64,000 nucleotides of DNA, from NCBI GenBank assembly GCA_964592425.1, contig CAZQCG010000005.1:1-64000 (forward strand). The letters are read 5' to 3'. Each line of letters begins with the position of its first letter. The stretch's first letter is position 1. Under the pieces are notes generated by a model. That model saw only the letters and a list, made by a program, of their open reading frames with translations. It was not told the DNA's origin and searched no databases. The translations under genes were made by a program, and so were the position numbers. This DNA comes from Viridilinea sp964592425. GTDB lineage: Bacteria > Chloroflexota > Chloroflexia > Chloroflexales > Chloroflexaceae. Positions 8,494 through 17,089 of this stretch are shown here, one piece after another.

Positions 8494-8511
8494 TCAAAAG
8501 TTAGGTAGAGA

Positions 8512-9561
8512 CTATTCGAGATAGTCGCGCAGGTGCTGGCCGACATCGGGGCTGCGCAGGCGACGCAGAGCCTCAGCCTCGATCTGGCGGGCCCGCTCAC
8601 GGGTCATCCCTAGAGCACGGCCTACTTCTTCAAGCGTGCGACGACGGCCATCGACCAAACCATAGCGTAGATCAATGATGCGGCGCTCACGCTCGTTCAG
8701 GTGATCGAGGGCTGCGCAGAGGTCACGGCGCAACAGTTGGTTCGAGGCAAATTCAGCGGGTGAGGGCACCTCATCATCAGGCAGGAAGTCACCCAGGGTA
8801 TGCTCACCCTCATCGCCGACCGGCGTCTCGAGTGAAACGGGGCGCCGGGCGGCTTCCAATACACGCTGGATACGCTCGACGGGCTGGCCGAGGGCCAGAG
8901 CGATCTCTTCGGCAGTCGGCTGACGTTCGAGTGATTGGGCGAGGCGCTCGGAGATGCGTTTGACCTGGCCGACCGACTCGCTCATATGCACAGGCAGGCG
9001 GATGGTACGGCCCTGCTCGGCAATCGCTCGGGTGACAGCCTGGCGGATCCACCAGGTCGCATAAGTGCTGAAGCGATTACCCTTGTGATAATCGAACTTT
9101 TCGACAGCCCGCATCAGGCCGATATTGCCCTCCTGGATCAGGTCAAGTAGCGAGAGGCCACGCCCAACATACTTTTTGGCAATGCTAACGACCAGGCGCA
9201 AGTTGGCCTGAATGAGGTGACGACGAGCATCATGGCCCACTTGCACAGCATGAACCATATCGCGCCGCAGGGCTACACTCAAATCAGCGGGTTCGGCGAG
9301 GCAAATCGCAGCCGCATTGCCGCGCTCAATGCGCTCGGCGAGATGAATCTCTTCGCTGGCAGTAAGCAAAGCAACCCGCCCGATCTCCTGCAAGTAGTGC
9401 TGCACCGGGTCGAGGGTCGCTTCTCCGGAACGAGCGATGCCGACGGCAAGCGTCAGGTGGTCGTCGGGCTCACTCAGCGGATCAGCATCGTGATCATGCT
9501 CGTGATCGAGCGAGCGTGCATTGGCCAGATCCCAGACGGGGGATGTGCGCTTGAACATCAA
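8512..9561 (-). CDS. RNA polymerase sigma-70 family factor (SigA/RpoD-like)
   Basis: 349 aa, primary-type sigma factor. Region 1.2 is at DPVQHYLQEIGRVALLT, region 2 at NLRLVVSIAKKYVGRGLSLLDLIQEGNIGLMRAVEKFDY followed by FSTYATWWIRQAVTRAI, region 3 at RLPVHMSE and region 4 at RTLEEVGRALGMTRERARQIE. The acidic, His-rich N-terminus (DHEHDHDAD) is short, so it may be the housekeeping factor or a group 2 paralogue. A consensus promoter with an internal inverted repeat lies about 290 nt upstream. Confidence 0.93.
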   Translation of the reverse strand: MMFKRTSPVWDLANARSLDHEHDHDADPLSEPDDHLTLAVGIARSGEATLDPVQHYLQEIGRVALLTASEEIHLAERIERGNAAAICLAEPADLSVALRRDMVHAVQVGHDARRHLIQANLRLVVSIAKKYVGRGLSLLDLIQEGNIGLMRAVEKFDYHKGNRFSTYATWWIRQAVTRAIAEQGRTIRLPVHMSESVGQVKRISERLAQSLERQPTAEEIALALGQPVERIQRVLEAARRPVSLETPVGDEGEHTLGDFLPDDEVPSPAEFASNQLLRRDLCAALDHLNERERRIIDLRYGLVDGRRRTLEEVGRALGMTRERARQIEAEALRRLRSPDVGQHLRDYLE

Positions 9562-9853
9562 GCTGTGCTCCTAGCCTTGGGTAAGAGCCAGAGGAAAGGG
9601 GGCAGGCGCTGCCCGTTACTGACGGGGCAGTTGCCCATAGAACACCAGGGGGATGTTCCGGACGAGTAGAGTGCGGGCCTGTTTGGAATTCAACCACCTA
9701 TGCCGATCAAGCTGATCAAGCACACCAGGTGAAGAATCGGGAAGCAACGAGGGGAACAGGCACTCGATTGGCACTCAACGAAGCGAGGTTAAGCGCAAGT
9801 GGGTAGTGAGTGGGAGGTACAGAGGGCTGGAAGTACTGATAGGTGCGTTGTAG

Positions 9854-9882
9854 AGTATAGTTGTGATAATACAACTTGTCAA
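9854..9882 (-). promoter_or_regulatory. Sigma factor gene promoter with inverted repeat in the spacer
   Basis: Minus strand TTGACA (9877-9882), a 17-nt spacer, TATACT (9854-9859). The spacer is filled by AGTTGT-N6-ACAACT (9859-9876), a 6-bp inverted repeat that may be an operator. The leader to the start at 9561 is about 285 nt, and I see no other gene in 9562-9937. Confidence 0.65.
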
Positions 9883-9937
9883 GTAGTTTCATCCCAGAAC
9901 CACTCGGAATTATATTTCAATCTTGCCGCAGGTCTTA

Positions 9938-10849
9938 CTATGGCGCAGCGGCGACGGCGACAGCAGCGGCGACACGGGCATTCTGGCGTAATAGGGCCAG
10001 GTTCGTGGTCACACTCTCGCCGTGGGTCTCCTCGGCCATCGCAGCAAGTAGAAATGGGGTTACAGCAGGTCCGTGAATGGCGGCAGCAGCGGCACGGGCA
10101 AGGGCGCGCTCAAGGGCAGCCTCAACCTCGGCGGGAGCAAGGGCTACCTCGGCGGGAGGCGGCACACAGAGCAGCATGGCACCTGGAGCGGCCAGACCGA
10201 CCAGACGGCGCTGGGCCTGCCAGATCTGGGCGGCTTCGGCGGGGGTGTCGGCACGAGCATTGAGGGCCAGGCCGCTCGTTGCACTGTAGAAAGCGGGGAA
10301 CTCATTGGTGGTGTAACCCACCACCGGCACACCCAGGCTTTCGAGCCATTCGAGCGTGGATGGCAGGTCGAGAATAGCCTTGGCCCCGGCACAGACGACC
10401 AGCATCGGGGTTCGCGCCAGTTCAACCAGGTCGGCTGAGACATCGTGCGAGCGCTCGGCACCACGGTGTACTCCGCCGATGCCCCCGGTCGCCAGGACGG
10501 AAAGCCCGGCGGCAGCGGCAATGGCCATGGTGGCAGCAACCGTGGTCGCCCCATCAGCAGCCTGAGCGGCTGCTATGGCCAGGTCGCGCCGGCTAAGCTT
10601 GCGCACCCTGGTCGGATTGGTAGCGAAACGGATGATCGTGGTATTGTCAAGCCCTACTGTGGGTTGACCGGCGACAACCCCCACCGTTGCCGGGATGGCC
10701 CCGGCGGCCCGCACTTCGGACTCAAGCAGCAGGGCCAGTTCCAGATTCTGCGGATAGGGCAGGCCGTGGCTGATCAGCGTGCTCTCCAGGGCGACCACCG
10801 GGTGCCCTGCATCAAGGGCAAGCTCAACCTCTTCGGCAAGACACAGCAT
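9938..10849 (-). CDS. psuG: Pseudouridine-5-prime-phosphate glycosidase
   Basis: 303 aa. Cleaves pseudouridine 5-prime-phosphate to uracil and ribose 5-phosphate in the cytosol. Family motifs are present: PVVALESTLISHGLPYPQN at the N-terminus, GATTVAATM, the glycine-rich TGGIGGVHRGAE, the SADLVELARTPMLVVCAGAKAI stretch with the catalytic Lys region, and the C-terminal SVTTNLALLRQNA. Full length. The partner kinase PsuK is not in the window. It is followed on the same strand only by the sigma factor gene. Confidence 0.95.
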   Translation of the reverse strand: MLCLAEEVELALDAGHPVVALESTLISHGLPYPQNLELALLLESEVRAAGAIPATVGVVAGQPTVGLDNTTIIRFATNPTRVRKLSRRDLAIAAAQAADGATTVAATMAIAAAAGLSVLATGGIGGVHRGAERSHDVSADLVELARTPMLVVCAGAKAILDLPSTLEWLESLGVPVVGYTTNEFPAFYSATSGLALNARADTPAEAAQIWQAQRRLVGLAAPGAMLLCVPPPAEVALAPAEVEAALERALARAAAAAIHGPAVTPFLLAAMAEETHGESVTTNLALLRQNARVAAAVAVAAAP

Positions 10850-11011
10850 AGGGCTTCTCGTTTAGCTCGAGTTTACGGTATATATGATAGCACACCTATT
10901 CGCATCAGACAAGTACACTCGGTTCCTGCCACTGAGGGCGCTACCGGCAGCCCACGCGCTGGCGAAACTGTTGCGATCAAGCCACTGGGCCAGCGTATCG
11001 ACACACCTGGT

Positions 11012-12208
11012 TCAGGAGTTGCTGGCCAAGCCATAGCTTGATCGGGCAGACACTGGTACGCCGCTGCGCCCAACCAGGTAACCAGCCATACCTGCACGTT
11101 GCGCCATAGCCAACTCGTTCTGGTTGCCCTCCACCAGCACAAGTACCAGACGTAGGCCACGCCGTTGCAGCGGGAGCAGGCGGGCGATCAGTGCAGCGTC
11201 GGCCCCGGCACAAATGAGGATAACGCTGCTGCCCCAGCTGAGCCCGGCACTTGCTTGCTCAAGCACACTGCCAATGTCACCCTCGGCAGAAGCCTCCAGC
11301 CGACCCAACATGCGCAGCAACGTATCCAGGTGGGCATGACCCGTGCCAGGGGGAAGTGGCGTGGCCACCAGGTTCGACCAGCCATCCAGGCCGCTGCTGC
11401 ACAGACCCACCGGCTGGCGGCGGGCGACAAGGTCGGCGGCCAGCGAGGCGGCGGTCACGGCGGCGCGCTCCAGGCTGTCAATCAGGAAGCGGGTAGGGTA
11501 CTCGCTGCGGCTGAAGGCCAGGGCGAGCAGGCTCTGGCGGGCGATGGCGGGCTCGTAGCGCCGCACCAGTAGTGCGCCGCTGTGGGCGCTACTCTTCCAA
11601 TCGATCTGGCGCATACTATCGCCGGATTGATAGGGCCGTGGCCCGGCCGGGCGGGCCGGGTCGTGGAAAAGGCTGCCAGCCCTGGGCCAGGCCCCAAAGG
11701 GCAACTCTGCTGGCAGGCCCAACTCAGCTAAGGGTAACACGGTGGGGTAGACCACCAGGTAGTCACGGTCGACAGCGACGATTGATCGTTCGTAGAGGCC
11801 CAGCACGTCGCCGGTGCGCAGCTGCAAGGGGCCGACCGGGTAGAGTCCCCGTCGGTGGCCCTGCAGATTGTAGATAATAGTGCGCTGTTCTCGCGGCCCC
11901 AGACTGATCACCTGGCGCACACCGGTGGCCAGGCGCATACTTGGCGGAAGGCTCTCGTAGAGGGCCAGCCATGGAACAGGCAGACGGCTCGTATTCTCCA
12001 GCAGCAGACGCACCTCGGCCTGCTCACCGGGAAAGACTGCCGTGGGCAGGTGGCGCGACCAGCGTAGTGAGTGGGCTGCCTGGCGCACCCAGAGCCAGGT
12101 CACGAGTTGCAGGCCCACCAACACAGCAAGCAGGTAGAAGAAGGCCGCGCTGTTTAGCGCGGCCGCCAGGGCCAGGATCAGCAGGGTGAGCAGGCGTAGA
12201 TGCATCAT
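11012..12208 (-). CDS. DUF58 domain membrane protein
   Basis: 398 aa. Two hydrophobic segments within residues 1-40 (LLTLLILALAAALNSAAFFYLL and onwards), then an immunoglobulin-like region, then the DUF58 signature GPRPYQSGDSMRQIDWKSSAHSG with LLVRRYEP, and a vWA-like C-terminal half. DUF58 proteins usually pair with a MoxR AAA ATPase and transglutaminase-like proteins; neither is adjacent here. It is separated by only 0-1 nt from the carboxylase gene upstream, so both are probably in one transcript. Function unknown. Confidence 0.85.
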   Translation of the reverse strand: MMHLRLLTLLILALAAALNSAAFFYLLAVLVGLQLVTWLWVRQAAHSLRWSRHLPTAVFPGEQAEVRLLLENTSRLPVPWLALYESLPPSMRLATGVRQVISLGPREQRTIIYNLQGHRRGLYPVGPLQLRTGDVLGLYERSIVAVDRDYLVVYPTVLPLAELGLPAELPFGAWPRAGSLFHDPARPAGPRPYQSGDSMRQIDWKSSAHSGALLVRRYEPAIARQSLLALAFSRSEYPTRFLIDSLERAAVTAASLAADLVARRQPVGLCSSGLDGWSNLVATPLPPGTGHAHLDTLLRMLGRLEASAEGDIGSVLEQASAGLSWGSSVILICAGADAALIARLLPLQRRGLRLVLVLVEGNQNELAMAQRAGMAGYLVGRSGVPVSARSSYGLASNS

Positions 12209-13816
12209 TCACATGCGGAAGACGCCGAAGCGCGTCGGCTCGGGCGGGGCGTTGCCAGCCGCAGCCAGGCCAAGCGCCAGGGCCTGGCGGGTATCGAGCG
12301 GGTCGAGGATGCCATCGTCCCAGAGCCGGGCGGTGGCATAGTAGGGACTACCTTCGCGCTCATACTTCTCGAGAATAGGAGCCTTGAAGCGCTCTTGCTC
12401 TTCAGAGCTCATATCCCGTCCACGGGCGAGCATGTTATCGCGCCGTACCGTCAGCAGCACCATCGCCGCCTGCGGGCCACCCATGACACTGATGCGAGCG
12501 TTGGGCCACATCCAGAGCATCCGCGGCTGGTAGGCCCGCCCACACATACCATAGTTGCCAGCCCCGAACGAGCCACCGACAACCACGGTCAGCTTGGGCA
12601 CGTTAGCGCTGCTGACGGCGGTGACCAGCTTGGCCCCATCTTTGGCAATCCCGCCATTTTCATACTGGCGTCCGACCATAAAGCCAGTGATGTTCTGCAA
12701 GAAGAGCAAGGGTATGCCGCGGGCACAGCAGAGTTCGATGAAATGGGCTCCCTTAAGGGCGCTCTCACTGAAGAGGATGCCATTGTTGGCGAGCAGGCCC
12801 ACCGGCTGGCCTTCAACATGGGCAAAGCCACAGATGAGGGTGGTACCGTAGCGGGCCTTGAACTCGTGCAGGCGGCTGCCATCAACCAGGCGGGCGATCA
12901 GTTCGCGGATGTCATAGCTCTTGCGGCTGTCACGCGGCACGATGCCGTAGATCTCCTCGGGATCGTAGCGTGGCGGCTCGGGCGTCTGAAGCTCCCAGGG
13001 TGGCCGGCGGCGTGGCCCCAGGTTGGCCACAATATCACGCACCATGCCCAGAGCCTCGCGGTCGTCCTCGGCGAAATGGTCGGCGACCCCCGAAAGGCGT
13101 GTATGCACATCGGCACCGCCCAGATCCTCGGCAGTGACCTCTTCGCCGGTGGCGGCTTTGACCAGGGGCGGCCCACCGAGGAAGATCGTACCGTTGCCTT
13201 TAACGATCACCACCTCGTCGCTCATTGCCGGTACATAGGCCCCGCCTGCCGTACACGAGCCCATCACACAGGCGATCTGGGGGATACCACGGGCCGACAT
13301 CTGGGCCTGGTTGTAGAAGATGCGCCCGAAGTGGTCGCGGTCGGGAAAGACATCGGCCTGGAGCGGCAGGAAGGCCCCGCCGCTATCGACAAGGTAGATG
13401 CAGGGCAGGTGGTTCTCCTGGGCGATCTCCTGAGCGCGCAGGTGCTTCTTCACCGTCAGCGGATAGTAGGTGCCGCCCTTGACGGTGGCATCGTTCGCGA
13501 TAATCAGCACTTCGCGCCCGCTCACCCGCCCGATGCCGGTGACCATGCCGGCGCCAGGCACATCATCTTCATAGACAGCGTGAGCCGCCAGAGGGCTCAA
13601 CTCGAGGAAGGCCGTGCCCTCATCAAGCAGCAGATCGATGCGCTCACGCACGAGCAACTTACTGCGCTCGTGGTGTTTGCGGCGGGCATCCTCACTGCCT
13701 CCGACGGCGGCGGCGGCAGTACGTTCGTGCAACTCGGCGGCCAGGGCGCGGTGGTGGGCCACATTCTCGCGAAACTCGAGGCTCTGGGTCTTGATGTGGC
13801 TGTGGATGATCGACAT
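12209..13816 (-). CDS. Acyl-CoA carboxylase, biotin-dependent carboxyltransferase beta subunit (methylcrotonoyl-CoA type)
   Basis: 535 aa, the length typical of 3-methylcrotonyl-CoA carboxylase beta (LiuB/MccB). It transfers CO2 from carboxybiotin to the acyl-CoA, as in leucine degradation or related pathways. Visible: KLLVRERIDLLLDEGTAFLELS, the oxyanion-forming VMGSCTAGGAYVPAMSDE, IFLGGPPLVKAATGEEV, and the C-terminal GSFGAGNYGMCGRAYQPR and WPNARISVMGGPQAA. No alpha (biotin carboxylase) subunit or acyl-CoA dehydrogenase is adjacent, so substrate choice rests on similarity alone. A 16-nt palindrome lies 15 nt before the start. Confidence 0.88.
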   Translation of the reverse strand: MSIIHSHIKTQSLEFRENVAHHRALAAELHERTAAAAVGGSEDARRKHHERSKLLVRERIDLLLDEGTAFLELSPLAAHAVYEDDVPGAGMVTGIGRVSGREVLIIANDATVKGGTYYPLTVKKHLRAQEIAQENHLPCIYLVDSGGAFLPLQADVFPDRDHFGRIFYNQAQMSARGIPQIACVMGSCTAGGAYVPAMSDEVVIVKGNGTIFLGGPPLVKAATGEEVTAEDLGGADVHTRLSGVADHFAEDDREALGMVRDIVANLGPRRRPPWELQTPEPPRYDPEEIYGIVPRDSRKSYDIRELIARLVDGSRLHEFKARYGTTLICGFAHVEGQPVGLLANNGILFSESALKGAHFIELCCARGIPLLFLQNITGFMVGRQYENGGIAKDGAKLVTAVSSANVPKLTVVVGGSFGAGNYGMCGRAYQPRMLWMWPNARISVMGGPQAAMVLLTVRRDNMLARGRDMSSEEQERFKAPILEKYEREGSPYYATARLWDDGILDPLDTRQALALGLAAAGNAPPEPTRFGVFRM

Positions 13817-13831
13817 AACAACATTCTCCGC

Positions 13832-13847
13832 TGGTACACCTGTACCA
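13832..13847. promoter_or_regulatory. Palindrome upstream of the carboxylase gene
   Basis: TGGTACA-CC-TGTACCA, perfect 7-bp arms, 15 nt before the start codon at 13816. The position suits an operator for a local regulator, but none is encoded next to it. Confidence 0.35.
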
Positions 13848-14025
13848 AATTGACAGCGCAGACTTAGGCAGGAAGTAGTGGCAGATCGGCGAAGATCTCG
13901 ACCACGGGACAGGCAAAACCAGGCACTAAGGGCGAGACGAGTATGTCATCGGTAGCGACCTTCAGGCAAGCCTGCGAGGGCGACAACGTTGAGGTGGCTC
14001 GAAATCGTCATAGCGCCCTTTCCGG

Positions 14026-15954
14026 TCATAGCAGGCCCTTGAGCTCTTCGGCTGCTTTGCGGTTCATACCGGGGACAGCAGCCAACTCGTCGAGACTGGC
14101 TTTACGGATGGCCTCGATCGAGCCAAAGGCTTTGAGCAAGGCCTTTTTGCGGCGGGGACCAATGCCTGGGATATCATCGAGGCGTGAGTGGAGCGCGGTA
14201 CGGCCACGCAGCTTGCGGTGGTAGGTGATCGCGAAGCGGTGAGCCTCTTCGTCGATGCGCTGAACGAGCGCCAGGGCGCGGCTGTCGCGATCGAGGACGA
14301 GGGGCTCGTCATGGTCGGGGCGTACCAGATCGAAGCGGTTGCGATCAGGCCCTTTGGCCACACCAACCACCGGGATCTGCGCAAAGCCGAGGTTGCGCAG
14401 GGCACTCAGGGCGGCGTTGAGCTGGGCTCGCCCCCCATCTACCATGACGAGATCAGGCAGACTGCCCCAGGCAGCACCGGAGGAGGTCGGCACCGGCGCG
14501 CCCTCGGCAGGCTGAGCAGCAGGTTCGTGGGCGGCAGCGGCGCGTTTGAAGCGGCGGGTCAGCACTTCGGCAAGCGAGGCAACATCGTTGGCCCCTTCAA
14601 CCGTCTTGATCTTGAAGCGACGGTAGGCTACCGGACGCGGTTCGCCCTGTTCAAAGACGACCATACTGGCGACGGAATGTTGGCCCTGGATGTTAGAAAT
14701 GTCGTAGCACTCGATGCGCTGCGGCAGGGCCGCTAAGGCGAGACGGTCGCGCAGTTCGCTGAGGCCAGCGACGGCGCGCTGCTCGCTGTTGAGCCACTGC
14801 TGACGCAGCTCATCGAGCTTCTGGCGAGCATTGTTGGCAGCCAACTCAACCAGTTGGCGTTTCTCGCCGCGGCGCGGCACCGCCAGTTCAACCTTCTGAC
14901 CAGCCTTGTTCGCCAGCCATGAAGCAATGATCATTGGCTCCTCGACATGGTCGGCCAGCAGCAACGTGGAAGGAACATGGGGTGCCCGATCATAAAACTG
15001 TGTGACGAATGAGGCAAGCAGGGTGGCATCACTCTCGTCTTCAGTGCCCTGAAGGGTAAAGGGCTCGGCGTTGACGAGCTTGCCGCCACGGATAAAGAGT
15101 ACCTGCACAACAGCGCTGCCATTTTCACGGGCGAAGGCGATCACATCCTGGTCTTCATCAACCGTCCGCAGCACCTGCTGACGCTCGGCGAGCTTTTCGA
15201 CGGCCTGGATCCGGTCGCGCAGTTCGGCGGCACGCTCGAAGTTCAACGCCTCGGCGGCAGAGGCCATCTGGCCACGCAGGTCACGCAGCACCTGCTCGGT
15301 CTTGCCTTCGAGAAAGCGGCAGACTGCCTCGATGGTGGCACGGTAGTCGGCCTGGGAGACGAGATCGGGCACACAGGGACCCAGACAACGCTGCATCTGG
15401 TAGTAGAGGCAGGGCTTGCCCAGACGGCGATGGCGGTTAAAGCGGTCGTCCTTACAGTCGTAGGGTGGCCGAAAAGCGAAAAGCCGGTTGAGCACATCAA
15501 GGGCGGTATAGAGCGAGCCAGCGCTGGCATACGGCCCAAAATAGCGGGCTCCATCAGCATGGATCTGGCGGGTAGCGAAGATGCGCGGCCACTCCTCCTG
15601 CAAAGTCACTTTGATATAGGGATAAGACTTATCATCTTTGAGCAGAATGTTATAGCGGGGGCGATGCTGCTTGATCAGATTCATTTCGAGCAACAGGGCC
15701 TCAAGCTCATTTTGGGTGACGATCAGATCAAAATCGGCGATCTGGGCGACCATGCGGCGGGTCTTAGCACTCAGGCCATGGGGGGCCCCGAAGTAGGAGC
15801 GCATACGGTCACGCAGGCGCTTACTCTTGCCGACATAGAGCAGCGCCCCAGACGCATCCTTCCAGAGATAGACGCCGGGAGCTTCAGGCACGCGGCGCAG
15901 GCGCTCCTCAAAGGCATGCGGATCAGCAATCGCGGTGTAAGCAAAATCGGGCAT
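14026..15954 (-). CDS. uvrC: Excinuclease ABC subunit UvrC
   Basis: 642 aa from ATG 15954 (an upstream TTG at 16014 lies above a TACAAT -10-like box at 15992-15997 and is unlikely). UvrC makes both incisions in nucleotide excision repair. Order: GIY-YIG domain (PGVYLWKDASGALLYVGKS), UVR motif around NFERAAELRDRIQAVEKLA, central Cys-rich region (CLYYQMQRCLGPC), RNase H-like endonuclease domain (ECYDISNIQG, VVFEQGEPRPVAYRRFKI, LVMVDGGRAQLNAA), and two helix-hairpin-helix motifs (DIPGIGPRRKKALL, AVPGMNRKAAEEL). Complete. Confidence 0.97.
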   Translation of the reverse strand: MPDFAYTAIADPHAFEERLRRVPEAPGVYLWKDASGALLYVGKSKRLRDRMRSYFGAPHGLSAKTRRMVAQIADFDLIVTQNELEALLLEMNLIKQHRPRYNILLKDDKSYPYIKVTLQEEWPRIFATRQIHADGARYFGPYASAGSLYTALDVLNRLFAFRPPYDCKDDRFNRHRRLGKPCLYYQMQRCLGPCVPDLVSQADYRATIEAVCRFLEGKTEQVLRDLRGQMASAAEALNFERAAELRDRIQAVEKLAERQQVLRTVDEDQDVIAFARENGSAVVQVLFIRGGKLVNAEPFTLQGTEDESDATLLASFVTQFYDRAPHVPSTLLLADHVEEPMIIASWLANKAGQKVELAVPRRGEKRQLVELAANNARQKLDELRQQWLNSEQRAVAGLSELRDRLALAALPQRIECYDISNIQGQHSVASMVVFEQGEPRPVAYRRFKIKTVEGANDVASLAEVLTRRFKRAAAAHEPAAQPAEGAPVPTSSGAAWGSLPDLVMVDGGRAQLNAALSALRNLGFAQIPVVGVAKGPDRNRFDLVRPDHDEPLVLDRDSRALALVQRIDEEAHRFAITYHRKLRGRTALHSRLDDIPGIGPRRKKALLKAFGSIEAIRKASLDELAAVPGMNRKAAEELKGLL

Positions 15955-16123
15955 GGGGGGCAAGTTCCAGTGAGGGAGGGGCACTGGCCCTATTGTAGCC
16001 CCTGCCAGGGGCAAGCGTCAAAGGGCCGGGCCAACTCAGCCAGCCTTCATCGCCTATTCATCAGAGAGGAGTATACTAAGATCTTAGAAACCCGTGCCTC
16101 ACACAAGGAGCAAATCATCAGCT

Positions 16124-17089
16124 ATGGCACGCATTGAACCAATAACCTCAACGCCCCAGGTGGGCCGTCGCTTTGATCCGGCACCCGGTCGGGTGCGCTA
16201 CTCGCAGCGCTGGCTCGGCGCGACAGTGGCGGGCGGCGTGCTGGCCGTGGTGGGGATGGCCATCGGGGGCGTCCCCGCGATGGCAGCGATTGGGGTAGCT
16301 GGCGCGTTAGGCGCAGCTTACACCTTCTTCTACGAACCGCGCAAGCCGGTACTTGAGCGGATCACCCTTGAATTCCCTGATCTGCCGCCAGCCTTCGACG
16401 GCCTGCGCATAGGTCAGATCAGCGATATGCACCTGGGTATGCGCTTCACTGCCGCCAACAGCCGTTGGGCCGTTGCACAGATGGCTCGTGAGCAGCCCGA
16501 CCTGCTCGTCTTTACCGGCGACTTCGTGAGCTACGAGCACGCGATTGACGACCTACCGGCGATCCTGGCGGGGCTGCCGGAGGCCCCGCTGGGCCGTTTT
16601 GCTGTCCCTGGCAACCACGACTACTGGGAGGGCGTACCAGAGATCCGCCAGGCCCTGAGCCATGTCGGGATCGAGATGCTTTTCAACGAGCAGCGCCTGC
16701 TGCAGCGCGGTGATGACGAATTGCTGCTGCTGGGGGTTGACGACTGCTGGTCGGGCACATGCGATCTCGACAGCGCCCTGCTTGGCGCACCAGAGGATCG
16801 CTTCCGTCTCCTACTGGCCCACTGTCCTGATGTCGGCCTGGTAGCTGCGGAGCGCGGGGTGCAACTGCAGCTTTCGGGGCACACCCACGGCGGCCATCTG
16901 TGTCTGCCGATGCTCGGCTCGTTCTGCCTGCCGCGCCATGGTTGGGAGTACTATATCGGGCTGGAGCGGGCCGGAGCGACTCAGATCTATGTCAGTCGCG
17001 GCATCGGTGGCATCCCCATACGCCTGGGCTGCCCCCCTGAAGTGACGATTCTCACCCTGCGTCGGGCAGCCAAAGGAATGCAAGCATGA
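16124..17089 (+). CDS. Membrane-anchored metallophosphoesterase
   Basis: 321 aa from ATG 16124 with AAGGAG upstream (a GTG at 16094 is less likely because it lies above that site). Two hydrophobic segments at about residues 28-66 (TVAGGVLAVVGMAIGGVPAM and onwards) precede a calcineurin-like phosphoesterase domain: IGQISDMHLG, FTGDFV, PGNHDYW, LLAHCPD and SGHTHGGHLC provide the dinuclear metal ligands. It resembles the YaeI/YkuE group, some of which act on UDP-2,3-diacylglucosamine or other lipid-linked phosphates. Substrate unknown. It overlaps purB by 4 nt. Confidence 0.88.
   Translation: MARIEPITSTPQVGRRFDPAPGRVRYSQRWLGATVAGGVLAVVGMAIGGVPAMAAIGVAGALGAAYTFFYEPRKPVLERITLEFPDLPPAFDGLRIGQISDMHLGMRFTAANSRWAVAQMAREQPDLLVFTGDFVSYEHAIDDLPAILAGLPEAPLGRFAVPGNHDYWEGVPEIRQALSHVGIEMLFNEQRLLQRGDDELLLLGVDDCWSGTCDLDSALLGAPEDRFRLLLAHCPDVGLVAAERGVQLQLSGHTHGGHLCLPMLGSFCLPRHGWEYYIGLERAGATQIYVSRGIGGIPIRLGCPPEVTILTLRRAAKGMQA

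Noticed and set aside
12200..13867. 555-aa open frame on the plus strand
   Set aside because: Antisense shadow of the acyl-CoA carboxylase beta gene, which has full family motifs; the plus-strand protein shows no recognisable domain.
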